NCBI GenBank assembly: GCA_016296345.1
Contig: JAEDJL010000029.1
Coordinates: 1-25,893, forward strand
Length of the DNA stretch: 25,893 bases
Direction: 5' to 3'
Source of the DNA: Bacteroidales bacterium
GTDB lineage: Bacteria > Bacteroidota > Bacteroidia > Bacteroidales > P3
Notes under the pieces: model-generated
Database searches by the model: none
The model's input: the letters and a program-made list of their open reading frames with translations, nothing else
Told to the model about the DNA's origin: nothing
Translations under genes and position numbers: made by a program
Part shown: in pieces, positions 1-7,996 of the stretch
Layout: every line of letters starts with the position of its first letter
Numbering within the stretch: the stretch's first letter is position 1

Positions 1-868
1 AATCGCAGATGCTGTCGCCTATGTCGAAGTTCTCCAATCCCAAAACGGCACATATCTCTCCTGCTTCGACCGGAGTTTTGATTTTTTCCTTCGCCAAACC
101 CTCAAAAACATAGAGTTCCTTTACCTTGGAACGCACCATCTGACCATCGGCTTTGGCAAGTGTTACGTCCTGTCCTGCAACAAGTGTTCCTCTGTGCAGA
201 CGTCCGACTGCTATTCTGCCGACGTATGAAGAGTAATCCAAAGAAGAAATCATCAACTGTGTGTTTCCCTCTTCGCATTTGTACTCCGGAATATGCTTTA
301 TTATCATATCCAAAAGATAAGAGACGTCTTCGGTAGGCTGTTGCCAGTCTTCGCCCATCCAACCCTGCTTGGAAGAACCATAAACCGTCGGAAAATCCAA
401 CTGTTCTTCGCTTGCACCGAGAGAAAACATCAAATCGAAAACTTTTTCCTGTGTTTCGACAGGATTGCAGTTCGGTTTATCGACTTTGTTTATCACAACA
501 ATGGGTTTAAGGTTCAATTCGATTGCCTTTTGCAGCACAAAACGTGTCTGAGGCATCGGTCCTTCAAAAGCATCGACCACAAGCAGCACTCCGTCTGCCA
601 TGTTAAGCACTCGTTCGACCTCTCCGCCAAAATCACTGTGTCCCGGAGTGTCGATAATGTTGATTTTGTAACCTTTATACCTTATAGAGACATTCTTGGA
701 CAAGATTGTAATTCCTCTTTCTCTCTCAAGGTCGTTGTTATCGAGTATCAGCTCCTTGGTTTCTTGATTATCTCTGAACAGCTTTGCCTGATACAACATT
801 CTGTCCACAAGAGTTGTTTTGCCATGATCGACATGGGCTATGATTGCAACGTTTCTTATATTTTGCAT
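1..868 (-). CDS. typA: Translational GTPase TypA/BipA, N-terminal part (cut by window edge)
   Basis: This is a ribosome-associated GTPase of the EF-G-like family, known to act in ribosome assembly and stress adaptation. I translated it from the ATG at 868: it begins MQNIRNVAII and 289 residues are visible, about half of the usual length of roughly 600; the C-terminal half lies beyond the left edge. Visible GTPase motifs are the P-loop AHVDHGKT (residues 11-18), the switch I RGIT (51-54), DTPGHSDF (73-80) and NKVD (127-130). The RGIT and DTPGHSDF forms, together with the short N-terminus, fit TypA better than LepA or EF-G. A TAtcTTTG promoter-like box lies at 913-920, and a repeat island begins ten bases further upstream. 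The gene is downstream of alaS on the same strand but probably has its own promoter. Confidence 0.93.
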   Translation of the reverse strand, partial: MQNIRNVAIIAHVDHGKTTLVDRMLYQAKLFRDNQETKELILDNNDLERERGITILSKNVSIRYKGYKINIIDTPGHSDFGGEVERVLNMADGVLLVVDAFEGPMPQTRFVLQKAIELNLKPIVVINKVDKPNCNPVETQEKVFDLMFSLGASEEQLDFPTVYGSSKQGWMGEDWQQPTEDVSYLLDMIIKHIPEYKCEEGNTQLMISSLDYSSYVGRIAVGRLHRGTLVAGQDVTLAKADGQMVRSKVKELYVFEGLAKEKIKTPVEAGEICAVLGLENFDIGDSICD

Positions 869-912
869 TCTCGTATTTTATATACTGTGTTTATCGTTAT
901 GTTTAATCCATT

Positions 913-920
913 CAAAGATA
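913..920 (-). promoter_or_regulatory. Promoter -7 box of typA (TAnnTTTG type)
   Basis: On the minus strand this reads TATCTTTG, matching the Bacteroidota -7 consensus TAnnTTTG. It would place the transcription start about 38 nt before the typA ATG. Where the -33 element should lie there is no clear TTTG; that position is taken up by the first core of repeat island A. Confidence 0.55.
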
Positions 921-929
921 GAGTGTTAC

Positions 930-1005
930 AAAACGGCGTTTTGGCGAAATAAAACGGCATTTTAATTTGCTGAAACGGCGTTTTGTATCTCTGAAACGGC
1001 GTTTT
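930..1005. repeat. 21-bp-period dyad island A (4 cores), overlaps the 3' end of alaS
   Basis: Four 13-bp cores have their CGSCG centres starting at 934, 955, 976 and 997, exactly 21 bp apart. All four have a G centre (CGGCG, the second decayed to CGGCA). Spacers are GGCGAAAT, AATTTGCT and GTATCTCT. The left half matches the reverse complement of the right half at 25 of 34 positions, the poorest of the four-core islands, with most of the divergence in spacer 3. Cores 2-4 lie inside the alaS reading frame and encode its last residues, so the divergence here may reflect coding constraint. Confidence 0.9.
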
Positions 1006-3583
1006 GCAAACCTGAAGGGTCTTTGCCGCCTGCCGAGGCGAAATGTTTCTGTCCTCCTCCTCCGCCTTTGATGTGCTTTGCAGCCTGACGGATAATTTTG
1101 GAGGCGTCTTTGCCCTCTGCAACAAGCTCGTCGCCAAGCCAAAGGTTCAACACAGCCTTGCCGTTGCGGTTGCCGTATGCAACAAAGCAAATCCTGCCAA
1201 ACTCGTTTTTGAGTTTGAATGCCATATCTTTCAACATTTCGTCGCTTATGTCCCTGCAATCTGCTTCAACATAGTCCGTTGTTCCGATATGTCGTATTTC
1301 TTTTTTGAGAAGTTCGGCAAGCTGCATGGCTTTTTCGCGATGCAGTTTTTCCAAGTTTGCTCTCAAATTTGCATCTTCTTCAATCAATTTTTTGACTGAC
1401 TGAATTATGTTAGGGCTTGCGGCAAAAAGGGAGCTTATCTCTTTCATTGTATCGACCACAGAGTTGAAGTATTCTTCACAGACCTTGCCGCTGACGGCTT
1501 CAATTCTCCTCACTCCTGCTGCAACTGCCGTTTCGCTCATGATATTTACCATTCCGATTCGTCCTGTGCTGCTTGCATGAGTTCCTCCGCAAAGTTCTAT
1601 GCTCTCGCCAAAGCGTACGCATCTCACCTTGTCTCCATATTTTTCTCCAAAGAGTGCCATTGCTCCCATTTCTCTGGCTTGTGCAATAGGTATGTCGCGA
1701 TATTCGTCAAGCGGAAGGTCCTCTCGGATTGCCGCATTGACAATTCGCTCAACCTGTCTTATCTCTTCGTCGGTCATTTTGCTGTGATGGGAAAAGTCAA
1801 ATCTCAACTTGACATCATCGACGTAAGAGCCTTTTTGTTCGACGTGCGTTCCCAAAACCTGACGCAAAGCATTGTGAAGAAGATGTGTCGCAGTGTGATT
1901 TGCTTCTATCGCATTACGCTTTGCTTTGTCCACTTTCATCAAAAAAGGCTTGTCAAGAACGCTCGGCAACTGCTTTACAATGTGAAGACTCAGCTGATTT
2001 TCTTTCAGAGTGTCCGTTATGCTTGTCTTTCCTCCCTCATTCTCGATATAACCGCGGTCTCCGATTTGTCCGCCCATCTGTGCATAAAAAGGAGTTCGGT
2101 CAAAAACCAACTGATAGCAAGTATTGTTTTTGTTGGTTACCTTTCTGTATCTCAAAAGTCTGCCTTCGGTTTGAAGAGTGTCGTATCCGACAAATTCTCC
2201 CAAGCCTTCAAACGGCACAATCTCCACCCAGTCGTCCGCAAGGCTCTTTGCAGCATTGCGAGAACGCTCTTTCTGCTCGGCAAGGTTGCGTTCAAATCCG
2301 GGCATATCAACACTGTAACCTTTTTCTTGTGCCATCAGCTCGGTCAAATCAATAGGAAATCCGTAGGTATCAAACAATTCAAAGGCGAAGTCTCCGTCTA
2401 TTGTCTTGTCTTGCTTTGAGGATATGTATTTGTCAAACTTCAATATACCGTTTGAAAGAGTTCGTAGAAATGATTGCTCTTCTTCTCTTACTATTTTCTC
2501 GATGAGTATCTGCTGAGTTTTGATTTCGGGATATTGGTCTCCCATTTGCTCTACCAAAATCGGCACCATGTCGCAAAGGAAGGGTTCTTCAAATCCTAGA
2601 AAAGTGTATCCGTAGCGGACTGCACGCCTTAGTATTCGGCGGATTACGTACCCTGCTTTGGCATTTGAGGGTAATTGTCCGTCGGCAATGGCAAAGCAAA
2701 CCGCTCTTATATGGTCTGCACACACTCTCATGGCGATGTCTTTGTCATTGTTGCCGCTTCCGTATTCTGTACCGGCTTTTTGGCTCAAATGTTTAATCAT
2801 TGGTTGGAATACATCGGTGTCATAGTTTGACTTCTTGCCCTGCAAAACCATGCAAAGACGCTCAAAGCCCATTCCTGTGTCGATATTTTTCTCTTTCAAT
2901 GGCACAAGGCTGCCGTCAGCCATGCGATTGTATTCCATAAAGACCAAGTTCCAAATCTCAATCACCAAAGGGTTGTCCTTATTGACCAATTCTTTTCCGC
3001 AAACCTTGGCTTTTTCTTCGCTGCTTCTCAAATCGACATGGATTTCCGAACAACCGCCGCAAGGACCGGTCTCTCCCATTTCCCAAAAGTTGTCTTTCTT
3101 GCTTCCAAAGAGTATTCGCTCTTCGGCAATGTGGCTTTTCCAATAGTCATAAGCCTCTTTGTCGGGTTGAAGACCTTCTTTTTCGTCTCCTCCGAAGACG
3201 GTTACATATATTATATCTTTGTCAATTCCATATACCTCGGTCAATAGTTCCCATGCGTAGGCGATTGCTTCCTTTTTGAAGTAGTCTCCGAAAGACCAAT
3301 TACCGAGCATTTCAAACATTGTGTGGTGGTAGGTGTCTCTTCCGACCTCTTCCAAGTCGTTATGCTTGCCACTGACCCTCAAACACTTCTGACTGTCTGC
3401 CGCACGCAGGCAGTTCTTGGTCGAATTGCCCAAAAAGATGTCCTTAAACTGGTTCATGCCGGCATTTGTGAACAATAAAGTAGGGTCGTTCTTCACAACA
3501 ATAGCCGAAGACGGCACAATGTTATGCCCTTTGGAGGCAAAAAAATCCAAAAACTTCTTTCTTATTTCGTTGGAGTTCATCAT
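962..3583 (-). CDS. alaS: Alanine-tRNA ligase AlaS, C-terminal tail encoded by a repeat island
   Basis: This class II synthetase charges tRNA-Ala and edits mischarged Ser/Gly. It is 873 aa, the normal family length. The catalytic domain is at the N-terminus (motif 2 region RDTYHHTMFEMLGNWSFGDY, residues 82-101). The editing-domain metal ligands are HTATH (563-567) and CGGTH (665-669). The C-Ala domain ends in a glycine-rich GGGGGQKHFASAGG stretch. Two ATGs are adjacent at 3583 and 3580; either may start translation. The last 14 residues, QNAVSEIQNAVSAN, contain the same QNAVS pentapeptide twice, seven residues apart. They are encoded by cores 2-4 of repeat island A, and the TAA stop at 962-964 lies inside core 2. 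The natural tail has apparently been replaced with little change in length. The gene is preceded by its own promoter-like box and is probably monocistronic. Confidence 0.97.
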   Translation of the reverse strand: MMNSNEIRKKFLDFFASKGHNIVPSSAIVVKNDPTLLFTNAGMNQFKDIFLGNSTKNCLRAADSQKCLRVSGKHNDLEEVGRDTYHHTMFEMLGNWSFGDYFKKEAIAYAWELLTEVYGIDKDIIYVTVFGGDEKEGLQPDKEAYDYWKSHIAEERILFGSKKDNFWEMGETGPCGGCSEIHVDLRSSEEKAKVCGKELVNKDNPLVIEIWNLVFMEYNRMADGSLVPLKEKNIDTGMGFERLCMVLQGKKSNYDTDVFQPMIKHLSQKAGTEYGSGNNDKDIAMRVCADHIRAVCFAIADGQLPSNAKAGYVIRRILRRAVRYGYTFLGFEEPFLCDMVPILVEQMGDQYPEIKTQQILIEKIVREEEQSFLRTLSNGILKFDKYISSKQDKTIDGDFAFELFDTYGFPIDLTELMAQEKGYSVDMPGFERNLAEQKERSRNAAKSLADDWVEIVPFEGLGEFVGYDTLQTEGRLLRYRKVTNKNNTCYQLVFDRTPFYAQMGGQIGDRGYIENEGGKTSITDTLKENQLSLHIVKQLPSVLDKPFLMKVDKAKRNAIEANHTATHLLHNALRQVLGTHVEQKGSYVDDVKLRFDFSHHSKMTDEEIRQVERIVNAAIREDLPLDEYRDIPIAQAREMGAMALFGEKYGDKVRCVRFGESIELCGGTHASSTGRIGMVNIMSETAVAAGVRRIEAVSGKVCEEYFNSVVDTMKEISSLFAASPNIIQSVKKLIEEDANLRANLEKLHREKAMQLAELLKKEIRHIGTTDYVEADCRDISDEMLKDMAFKLKNEFGRICFVAYGNRNGKAVLNLWLGDELVAEGKDASKIIRQAAKHIKGGGGGQKHFASAGGKDPSGLQNAVSEIQNAVSAN

Positions 3584-3665
3584 ATCAACAAGTATTTTTG
3601 TATTTATCGCTGCTTTTCTTTCTCATGGAGGAACAAATGCTGCCTATATGGGAAATTAAAGCCTG

Positions 3666-3673
3666 CAAAGATA
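3666..3673 (-). promoter_or_regulatory. Promoter -7 box of alaS (TAnnTTTG type)
   Basis: The minus strand reads TATCTTTGCA, the Bacteroidota -7 form. It predicts a leader of about 75 nt before the alaS ATG. Repeat island B begins 46 bp upstream of the box. No convincing -33 TTTG is seen at the usual spacing. Confidence 0.55.
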
Positions 3674-3719
3674 CAAAAAATTCCTTAAATACTCGGATAT
3701 GTCTTACAGATGAAGAAAT

Positions 3720-3795
3720 AAATCGGCGTTTTGGCAAAATAAAACGGCGTTTTGTCCGACTGAAACGGCGTTTTATTTTAGCAAAACGCCGTTTC
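3720..3795. repeat. 21-bp-period dyad island B (4 cores) between porD and alaS
   Basis: Core centres start at 3724, 3745, 3766 and 3787, exactly 21 bp apart, with polarity G, G, G, C. Spacers are GGCAAAAT, GTCCGACT and ATTTTAGC; spacer 1 resembles the reverse complement of spacer 3. The two 34-bp halves match as inverted repeats at 28 of 34 positions. Cores 3 and 4 with flanking bases form a perfect 15-bp inverted repeat (3760-3774 against 3783-3797) around an 8-nt loop. The island ends eight bases beyond the porD stop codon, so it may be in that transcript's 3' end, but no T-run follows on either strand as an intrinsic terminator would need. Confidence 0.93.
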
Positions 3796-3803
3796 AGAAC
3801 GCC

Positions 3804-4706
3804 CTATCTTGATTGCTGAATTTGCTCGTACTTGTTTGTGTTTGAAGGATTGACCTCTTTCAGAATTTCTATCACTCTCGACTTTTCGTTTGCGGGAGCT
3901 CCTTTGAATATATTGACGATTTCGTCTGCCTTTGCGTCAAAAAATTGTTGCACTGCGACCAAATCGGACTTCTCTCTGTATGCTCTGCGAATGTTTTCTA
4001 TCGCTTCGATGATGTTGCCTCTTGCTTCGCTCTGGCTTTCGCCCGTCATCATGTCCAAACCAAGCCTGTGGTATTGATAGTTTGCCGTCCTCAATGTACG
4101 ATAGGTCGTATTGGTGTAGTTTTCTGCCATCCAATACTTGTTTTTCCTGCTTTCGGCTCTCTTCCAACCTGCATTGGGAGAACGCTGTGCGGCAGTGATG
4201 ATGTTGTTGCACACATTAAAATATTCCGTTCCTCCGTTTTCGGCAAACGAATCGGCGTCCAATGCCAAGAAGTAGTAGAGATAAAATGCCACTGTGGAGA
4301 CAAGGTTGTTGGTATAGTTGTTTTCGTCAAATTCCAAGGTCTGTCCGTCGATGTATTTGAACGAAACATTCTGCTCTTGTGTGTTGAGAAGGGTCGTGGT
4401 GTAGGAAGAGCCGTAGACAGGTCGCCTCAACATCACATTGAAGTCCCCCGTAAAATCTTCCTGAGTGGCGTGTTCTTTGATGTTTATCGAGATGCTGCCT
4501 TCTATCTTCTCATAATCTTCGTATGTTTTGTCCGTCCACGCTCTCTGATTGATAAAATCGTTCAAGAACTCTTGAATATTCTGAAACACAGTCTTGTCCG
4601 TGCCTTGCAACTGAGAGGAATTGACACTCACACTCACCTTAAATTCTTGTGAAAAGACAAAAAAATTAAGACTTGCGGCAATAAAAAACAACAATGTCTT
4701 CTTCAT
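3804..4706 (-). CDS. porD: DUF4835/PorD-like periplasmic or outer-membrane-associated protein
   Basis: A 300-aa protein with an N-terminal signal peptide (MKKTLLFFIAASLNFFVFSQ, cleavage probably just before or after the Q). The mature part starts EFKVSVSVNSSQLQGTDK and has the FQNIQEFLNDFINQRAWT segment that I associate with the DUF4835 family, annotated in Bacteroidota as type IX secretion protein PorD. Its length is typical. Its molecular role is poorly known; the link to type IX secretion rests on the family name, not on anything visible here. It is the last gene of bamD-rpoZ-coaBC-porD, 25 bp after coaBC, and this placement beside coaBC is common in Bacteroidota. Repeat island B starts just past its TAG stop. 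Confidence 0.78.
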   Translation of the reverse strand: MKKTLLFFIAASLNFFVFSQEFKVSVSVNSSQLQGTDKTVFQNIQEFLNDFINQRAWTDKTYEDYEKIEGSISINIKEHATQEDFTGDFNVMLRRPVYGSSYTTTLLNTQEQNVSFKYIDGQTLEFDENNYTNNLVSTVAFYLYYFLALDADSFAENGGTEYFNVCNNIITAAQRSPNAGWKRAESRKNKYWMAENYTNTTYRTLRTANYQYHRLGLDMMTGESQSEARGNIIEAIENIRRAYREKSDLVAVQQFFDAKADEIVNIFKGAPANEKSRVIEILKEVNPSNTNKYEQIQQSR

Positions 4707-4731
4707 CTTGGTCTGAATTTTGGTTTCGAGA

Positions 4732-5934
4732 CTATTTTTCTTTTTCCTGCATTACCGAAATCAACTTCAAGACTATTTCTTCGGCAATTTCGGCTTTTGA
4801 TTTGAGGTCGGTGGTAATGGTCTGCCCCTTTGCATCTATTATTGTTACCTTGTTGGTGTCATAACCAAAGCAGGCGTTTTTGTCTCTCAAAGAGTTGAGA
4901 ACGATAAAATCAAGATTTTTCTTTTCGAGTTTGGCTTTTGCATTTTCAAACTCGTTATTTGTTTCGAGGGCAAAGCCAACGAGGGCTTGCTTAGGGCTTT
5001 TCATTTTGCCGAGAGTGGCAAGTATATCTTTGGTTTGCACTAACTCTATTGTCAATGCAGCATCTACTTTCTTGACTTTTTGAGAGAATACGTTCTTTGG
5101 GGTATAGTCGGCAACGGCTGCCGAAAGTATTGCAGCGTCAGAGCGTTCAAACGCCGCCGTTGCAGCTTCGTACATCTGCAAAGCAGAACTTACGTCCGTT
5201 CTTTCTATCAAAGGGTTGTTTGTTTTGACGTTTGACGGTCCGCAAATCAGAAGTACCCTTGCTCCTTTTGCCGCAAGATTTTCTGCAATGGCAATTCCCA
5301 TTTTGCCGGAAGAGTTGTTGCCAATAAATCTTACGGGATCGATTTGCTCGTATGTCGGTCCTGCCGTAACGCAAACGGTCTTTCCGCAAAGCAAACCGCT
5401 GCTTTCAAAATGTCTTTCGACTTCTCTGAATATTTGTTCGGGTTCTGCCATTCTTCCATTGCCGCTTGCTCCGCATGCAAGCTCGCCCGAAACCGGCTCA
5501 ATCAGCTTTACGCCTCTATGTATCAGCGTTTGCAGGTTTTCTTGCACCCCTTTGTTGTTGTACATCTTGGTGTTCATTGCCGGAGCAAGGAAGACAGTTT
5601 TGTCAAATGCCAAAAGAGTGGTCGTAAGACAATCGTCTGCAATGGCATTTGCATATTTTCCTATAACGTCTGCCGTTGCCGGTGCAACCACAAAGGCATC
5701 TGCCCAATCTGCAAGGCTGATATGTTCGGTCGCAGAGCCGTTATTTGAGAACATATCGCTGTAAACGGGATTGCAAGACAAGGTTCGCAAGGTTGTTTCG
5801 GTAACAAAGTTGAGTGCATTCTTCGATACGACGACTTTAACCTCACATCCGCTCTTGACAAACAGCCTCACAAGATTGGGAATCTTGTATGCTGCAATTC
5901 CTCCGCTTATTGCGATTGCGATTTTGGCTCTCAT
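4732..5934 (-). CDS. coaBC: Bifunctional phosphopantothenoylcysteine decarboxylase/synthetase CoaBC
   Basis: It catalyses two steps of coenzyme A synthesis: CTP-dependent ligation of phosphopantothenate with cysteine, then FMN-dependent decarboxylation. At 400 aa it has the usual length of the fused enzyme. The N-terminal flavoprotein half shows the ISGGIAAYK start, the active-site histidine in TEHISLADWAD, the PAMN motif in LAPAMNTKMY, and the substrate-clamp cysteine in GELACGASGNGRM. The C-terminal synthetase half starts near residue 185 with VTAGPTYEQIDPVRFIGN followed by NSSGKMG, and has the AAVADYTPK segment. It lies 24 bp after rpoZ and 25 bp before porD, so it is mid-operon. Confidence 0.96.
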   Translation of the reverse strand: MRAKIAIAISGGIAAYKIPNLVRLFVKSGCEVKVVVSKNALNFVTETTLRTLSCNPVYSDMFSNNGSATEHISLADWADAFVVAPATADVIGKYANAIADDCLTTTLLAFDKTVFLAPAMNTKMYNNKGVQENLQTLIHRGVKLIEPVSGELACGASGNGRMAEPEQIFREVERHFESSGLLCGKTVCVTAGPTYEQIDPVRFIGNNSSGKMGIAIAENLAAKGARVLLICGPSNVKTNNPLIERTDVSSALQMYEAATAAFERSDAAILSAAVADYTPKNVFSQKVKKVDAALTIELVQTKDILATLGKMKSPKQALVGFALETNNEFENAKAKLEKKNLDFIVLNSLRDKNACFGYDTNKVTIIDAKGQTITTDLKSKAEIAEEIVLKLISVMQEKEK

Positions 5935-5958
5935 GCTATTTAGAAAGGAAGATTTGCT

Positions 5959-6309
5959 TTATTCTTCTTTTTGTTTTGCTGCTTCTTCTTGGGCAACTAT
6001 TTCAGGCTTTTTGTAAACCAATTTGTCATCAAGGTATTCCTTTATTGCAATAAGGTATGGCTTTGGAAGTTGTTCGTAATATTTTGCCACTTCTATTTGC
6101 TCATGGTTTTCTGACATTTCGTCTGCGTTGTCTCCAACGGAAAATTCTTCAATCTTTTTGTAGAGTTCTTGTTTCAAATCGGCGGCAATCTGGTCCGAAC
6201 GCTTGCTTAACATTGCTATTGTTTCGTAAACGTTGCCTGTTACGTTGCTAAAATCGTTCAAATTGCGAGTTTGGATGCTTGTGTCTGCTTTTGTCTTCTT
6301 GTAATCCAT
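5959..6309 (-). CDS. rpoZ: DNA-directed RNA polymerase omega subunit (Bacteroidota type)
   Basis: A 116-aa protein starting MDYKKTKADTSIQTRNL. The segment NVYETIAMLSKRSDQIAADLKQEL matches the Rpb6/omega helix (normally N.YE...I..R...I) that embraces the beta-prime C-terminus. The long acidic, charged C-terminal extension is typical of the Bacteroidota form. It sits 26 bp after bamD and 24 bp before coaBC; a bamD-rpoZ-coaBC neighbourhood is usual in this phylum and supports the call. The family signal is short, so the identification rests partly on context. Confidence 0.82.
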   Translation of the reverse strand: MDYKKTKADTSIQTRNLNDFSNVTGNVYETIAMLSKRSDQIAADLKQELYKKIEEFSVGDNADEMSENHEQIEVAKYYEQLPKPYLIAIKEYLDDKLVYKKPEIVAQEEAAKQKEE

Positions 6310-6335
6310 ACTATTTTATTCTCCTTTTTTGCTTC

Positions 6336-7148
6336 TTATTTAATATTTTCAAGTTTCTCTTTTGCTGTTTTGTAAATCGCTTCAATCTTTTGCTTTTTTG
6401 CTTTGTCCTGCATGGCGTTAAAAATTGCGTTATAGCGTTCGCAGTCCATTACCACGCTCTGATAGCGTTCTTTTTGCTTGCTCTCAACGCTCTTTTCGGC
6501 ATACTCATATCCTGCAAGCACGATATAGTACATTGCTTCTTCTCTGTACTCTGTTGCATCGGGGTAATCGTTCAAAAAGTTCTTCAAACTCGTTTGTGCT
6601 GCTTGATATGCGGAAGTTTTATAGTAGTTATAGGCGTTTACATAGTCCTTTTTGATTAGCTTTTGACGCAGTTCGTCCATCAGTTTGTTGGCTTGGGTAA
6701 CTCGTTCGCTCTTTGGATATTTGTCAATGTAGGCTTGGAAGTTGTTGATTGCCTGCTTGGTCAGAGTTTGATCAAGAGAGTATTCGGGAGATTCAAGATA
6801 TTTGCAATAGGCTGCTTGAAAGAGTGCTTCTTCTGCAAGTTTTGAATAAGGAAACCACTTGACAAAACTTTCAAACTGGTATCCTGCCGAATAGTAATCC
6901 TTGCTTCCCATAAGGGACATACCATAGTAGAAATTTACTTTCTCGGCTGTCTCTCTTCCTCTGGAATATAAGAGCAGGTTCTCGAACAATTGGTTGGCGT
7001 GAAAGTAGTCTTTTCTTTCGTATGCTTTCATTGCCGCCTCAAATTTGGCATCTTGGTCGTTGCTTTTCAAGAGTTTGTTGTGGCTGCTTGAACAAGAAAC
7101 ACCCAAAACTGCAAGAACAATGCACAGTATTGATAATTCTCTCCTCAT
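6336..7148 (-). CDS. bamD: Outer-membrane assembly lipoprotein BamD
   Basis: A 270-aa lipoprotein of the beta-barrel assembly (BAM) complex, which folds proteins into the outer membrane. The N-terminus MRRELSILCIVLAVLGVSC is a lipoprotein signal with Cys19 as the likely lipidated residue. The rest is made of TPR-like repeats: EAAMKAYERKDYFHANQLFENLL, the YYSAGYQFESFVKWFP repeat, the NNFQAYIDKYPKS repeat and the SLKNFLNDYPDAT repeat, matching the five-TPR BamD/YfiO fold. It is the first gene of bamD-rpoZ-coaBC-porD. A TAccTTTG box ends just 7 nt before the ATG, so the message may be leaderless; no other in-frame ATG precedes the lipobox. Confidence 0.92.
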   Translation of the reverse strand: MRRELSILCIVLAVLGVSCSSSHNKLLKSNDQDAKFEAAMKAYERKDYFHANQLFENLLLYSRGRETAEKVNFYYGMSLMGSKDYYSAGYQFESFVKWFPYSKLAEEALFQAAYCKYLESPEYSLDQTLTKQAINNFQAYIDKYPKSERVTQANKLMDELRQKLIKKDYVNAYNYYKTSAYQAAQTSLKNFLNDYPDATEYREEAMYYIVLAGYEYAEKSVESKQKERYQSVVMDCERYNAIFNAMQDKAKKQKIEAIYKTAKEKLENIK

Positions 7149-7155
7149 GATTTTG

Positions 7156-7163
7156 CAAAGGTA
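7156..7163 (-). promoter_or_regulatory. Promoter -7 box of the bamD operon, very close to the ATG
   Basis: The minus strand reads TACCTTTGCA. Only seven bases separate the box from the ATG at 7148, so transcription would start at or within a couple of bases of the start codon, implying a leaderless or nearly leaderless mRNA. Confidence 0.5.
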
Positions 7164-7207
7164 TGGATTATTTTCGAGTTAAACGTGGTTTTTGCCTACA
7201 TATTTTG

Positions 7208-7215
7208 TAATTTTG
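7208..7215 (+). promoter_or_regulatory. Promoter -7 box of mtgA (TAnnTTTG type)
   Basis: The plus strand reads TAATTTTGC, matching TAnnTTTG, about 50 nt before the mtgA ATG. Together with the bamD box it makes the 116-bp gap a divergent promoter region. No -33 TTTG at the expected spacing. Confidence 0.5.
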
Positions 7216-7264
7216 CGGTAATTTTTCGAGCTGACACGAGTAAGTAACTAACACAAAAAGAAAG

Positions 7265-7981
7265 ATGAGCGGAAATATTTTTGCAAAAATAACCCTCAAA
7301 AGGGTTTTCAAGTGGATAGGTATTGTAATTGTTGCATACATAGGGCTGTCTGTTTTGCTGACTTTGCTCTACAAGGTTGTCAATCCCCCTATTACCTTTC
7401 TCATGGTGCAAAGGTGTGTTCAGCAAGCCTTTGACGACGAAAGGGAAGTTCGTTTGAAAAAACAATGGGTTGATTTTGAAGAAATTTCTCCCAATATGGT
7501 GAAGGCTGTAATGGCGGCTGAGGACAATCGTTTCAAAAAACACAATGGTTTTGACTTTGAACAAATCCGGCGGGCTGCAGAAGACGCAAAACGAACAGGC
7601 AAAAAGCCTCGCGGAGCAAGCACAATAAGCCAGCAGACTGCAAAAAATGTGTTTCTGTGTAACTCTCGCAATTATCTGAGAAAGGGTTTGGAAGTCTATC
7701 AAACGGTGTTAATCGAGGCTTTTTGGAGCAAGAAACGCATCATGGAGGTCTATTTGAACGTCATAGAGTTCGGAGACGGAATTTATGGTGTCGAAGCAGC
7801 TTCCCAATACTACTTCGGACATTCGGCAAACAGGCTTTCAAAACGTGAAGCCGCCCTTTTGGCAAGCGTTCTGCCCAATCCCCTCAAACGAAATCCCGCA
7901 AAGCCTTCAAGAAGTCTCAACAGAAAGACAGACAGAGTGATGTATCTGATGAACAAAGTGGGAAGTGCAAATTTAGAATAG
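7265..7981 (+). CDS. mtgA: Monofunctional biosynthetic peptidoglycan transglycosylase (GT51)
   Basis: It polymerises lipid II into glycan strands at the outer face of the inner membrane. The 238-aa protein has one N-terminal membrane anchor (about residues 14-38, WIGIVIVAYIGLSVLLTLLY) and a single GT51 domain, with no transpeptidase domain. Conserved motifs are AAEDNRF with catalytic Glu86, RGASTISQQTAKN (116-128), and EVYLNVIEFGDGIYGVEAAS (161-180), which holds the probable second catalytic Glu168. Length and motif forms match MtgA rather than a truncated PBP1. The ATG at 7265 follows an AAAGAAAG purine stretch. The next gene, a PAP2 phosphatase, also acts on lipid or undecaprenyl phosphates and may share the transcript, with repeat island C between them. 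Confidence 0.95.
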   Translation: MSGNIFAKITLKRVFKWIGIVIVAYIGLSVLLTLLYKVVNPPITFLMVQRCVQQAFDDEREVRLKKQWVDFEEISPNMVKAVMAAEDNRFKKHNGFDFEQIRRAAEDAKRTGKKPRGASTISQQTAKNVFLCNSRNYLRKGLEVYQTVLIEAFWSKKRIMEVYLNVIEFGDGIYGVEAASQYYFGHSANRLSKREAALLASVLPNPLKRNPAKPSRSLNRKTDRVMYLMNKVGSANLE

Positions 7982-7996
7982 TTCATTCGGTGAAAT

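Noticed and set aside
3598..3819. Small basic proteins with KRRF heptads encoded across the islands (also near 912-1259 minus and 20791-21060 plus)
   Set aside because: They are only the 21-bp repeat read in open frames; no ribosome site or promoter precedes them and they overlap real genes or promoters.
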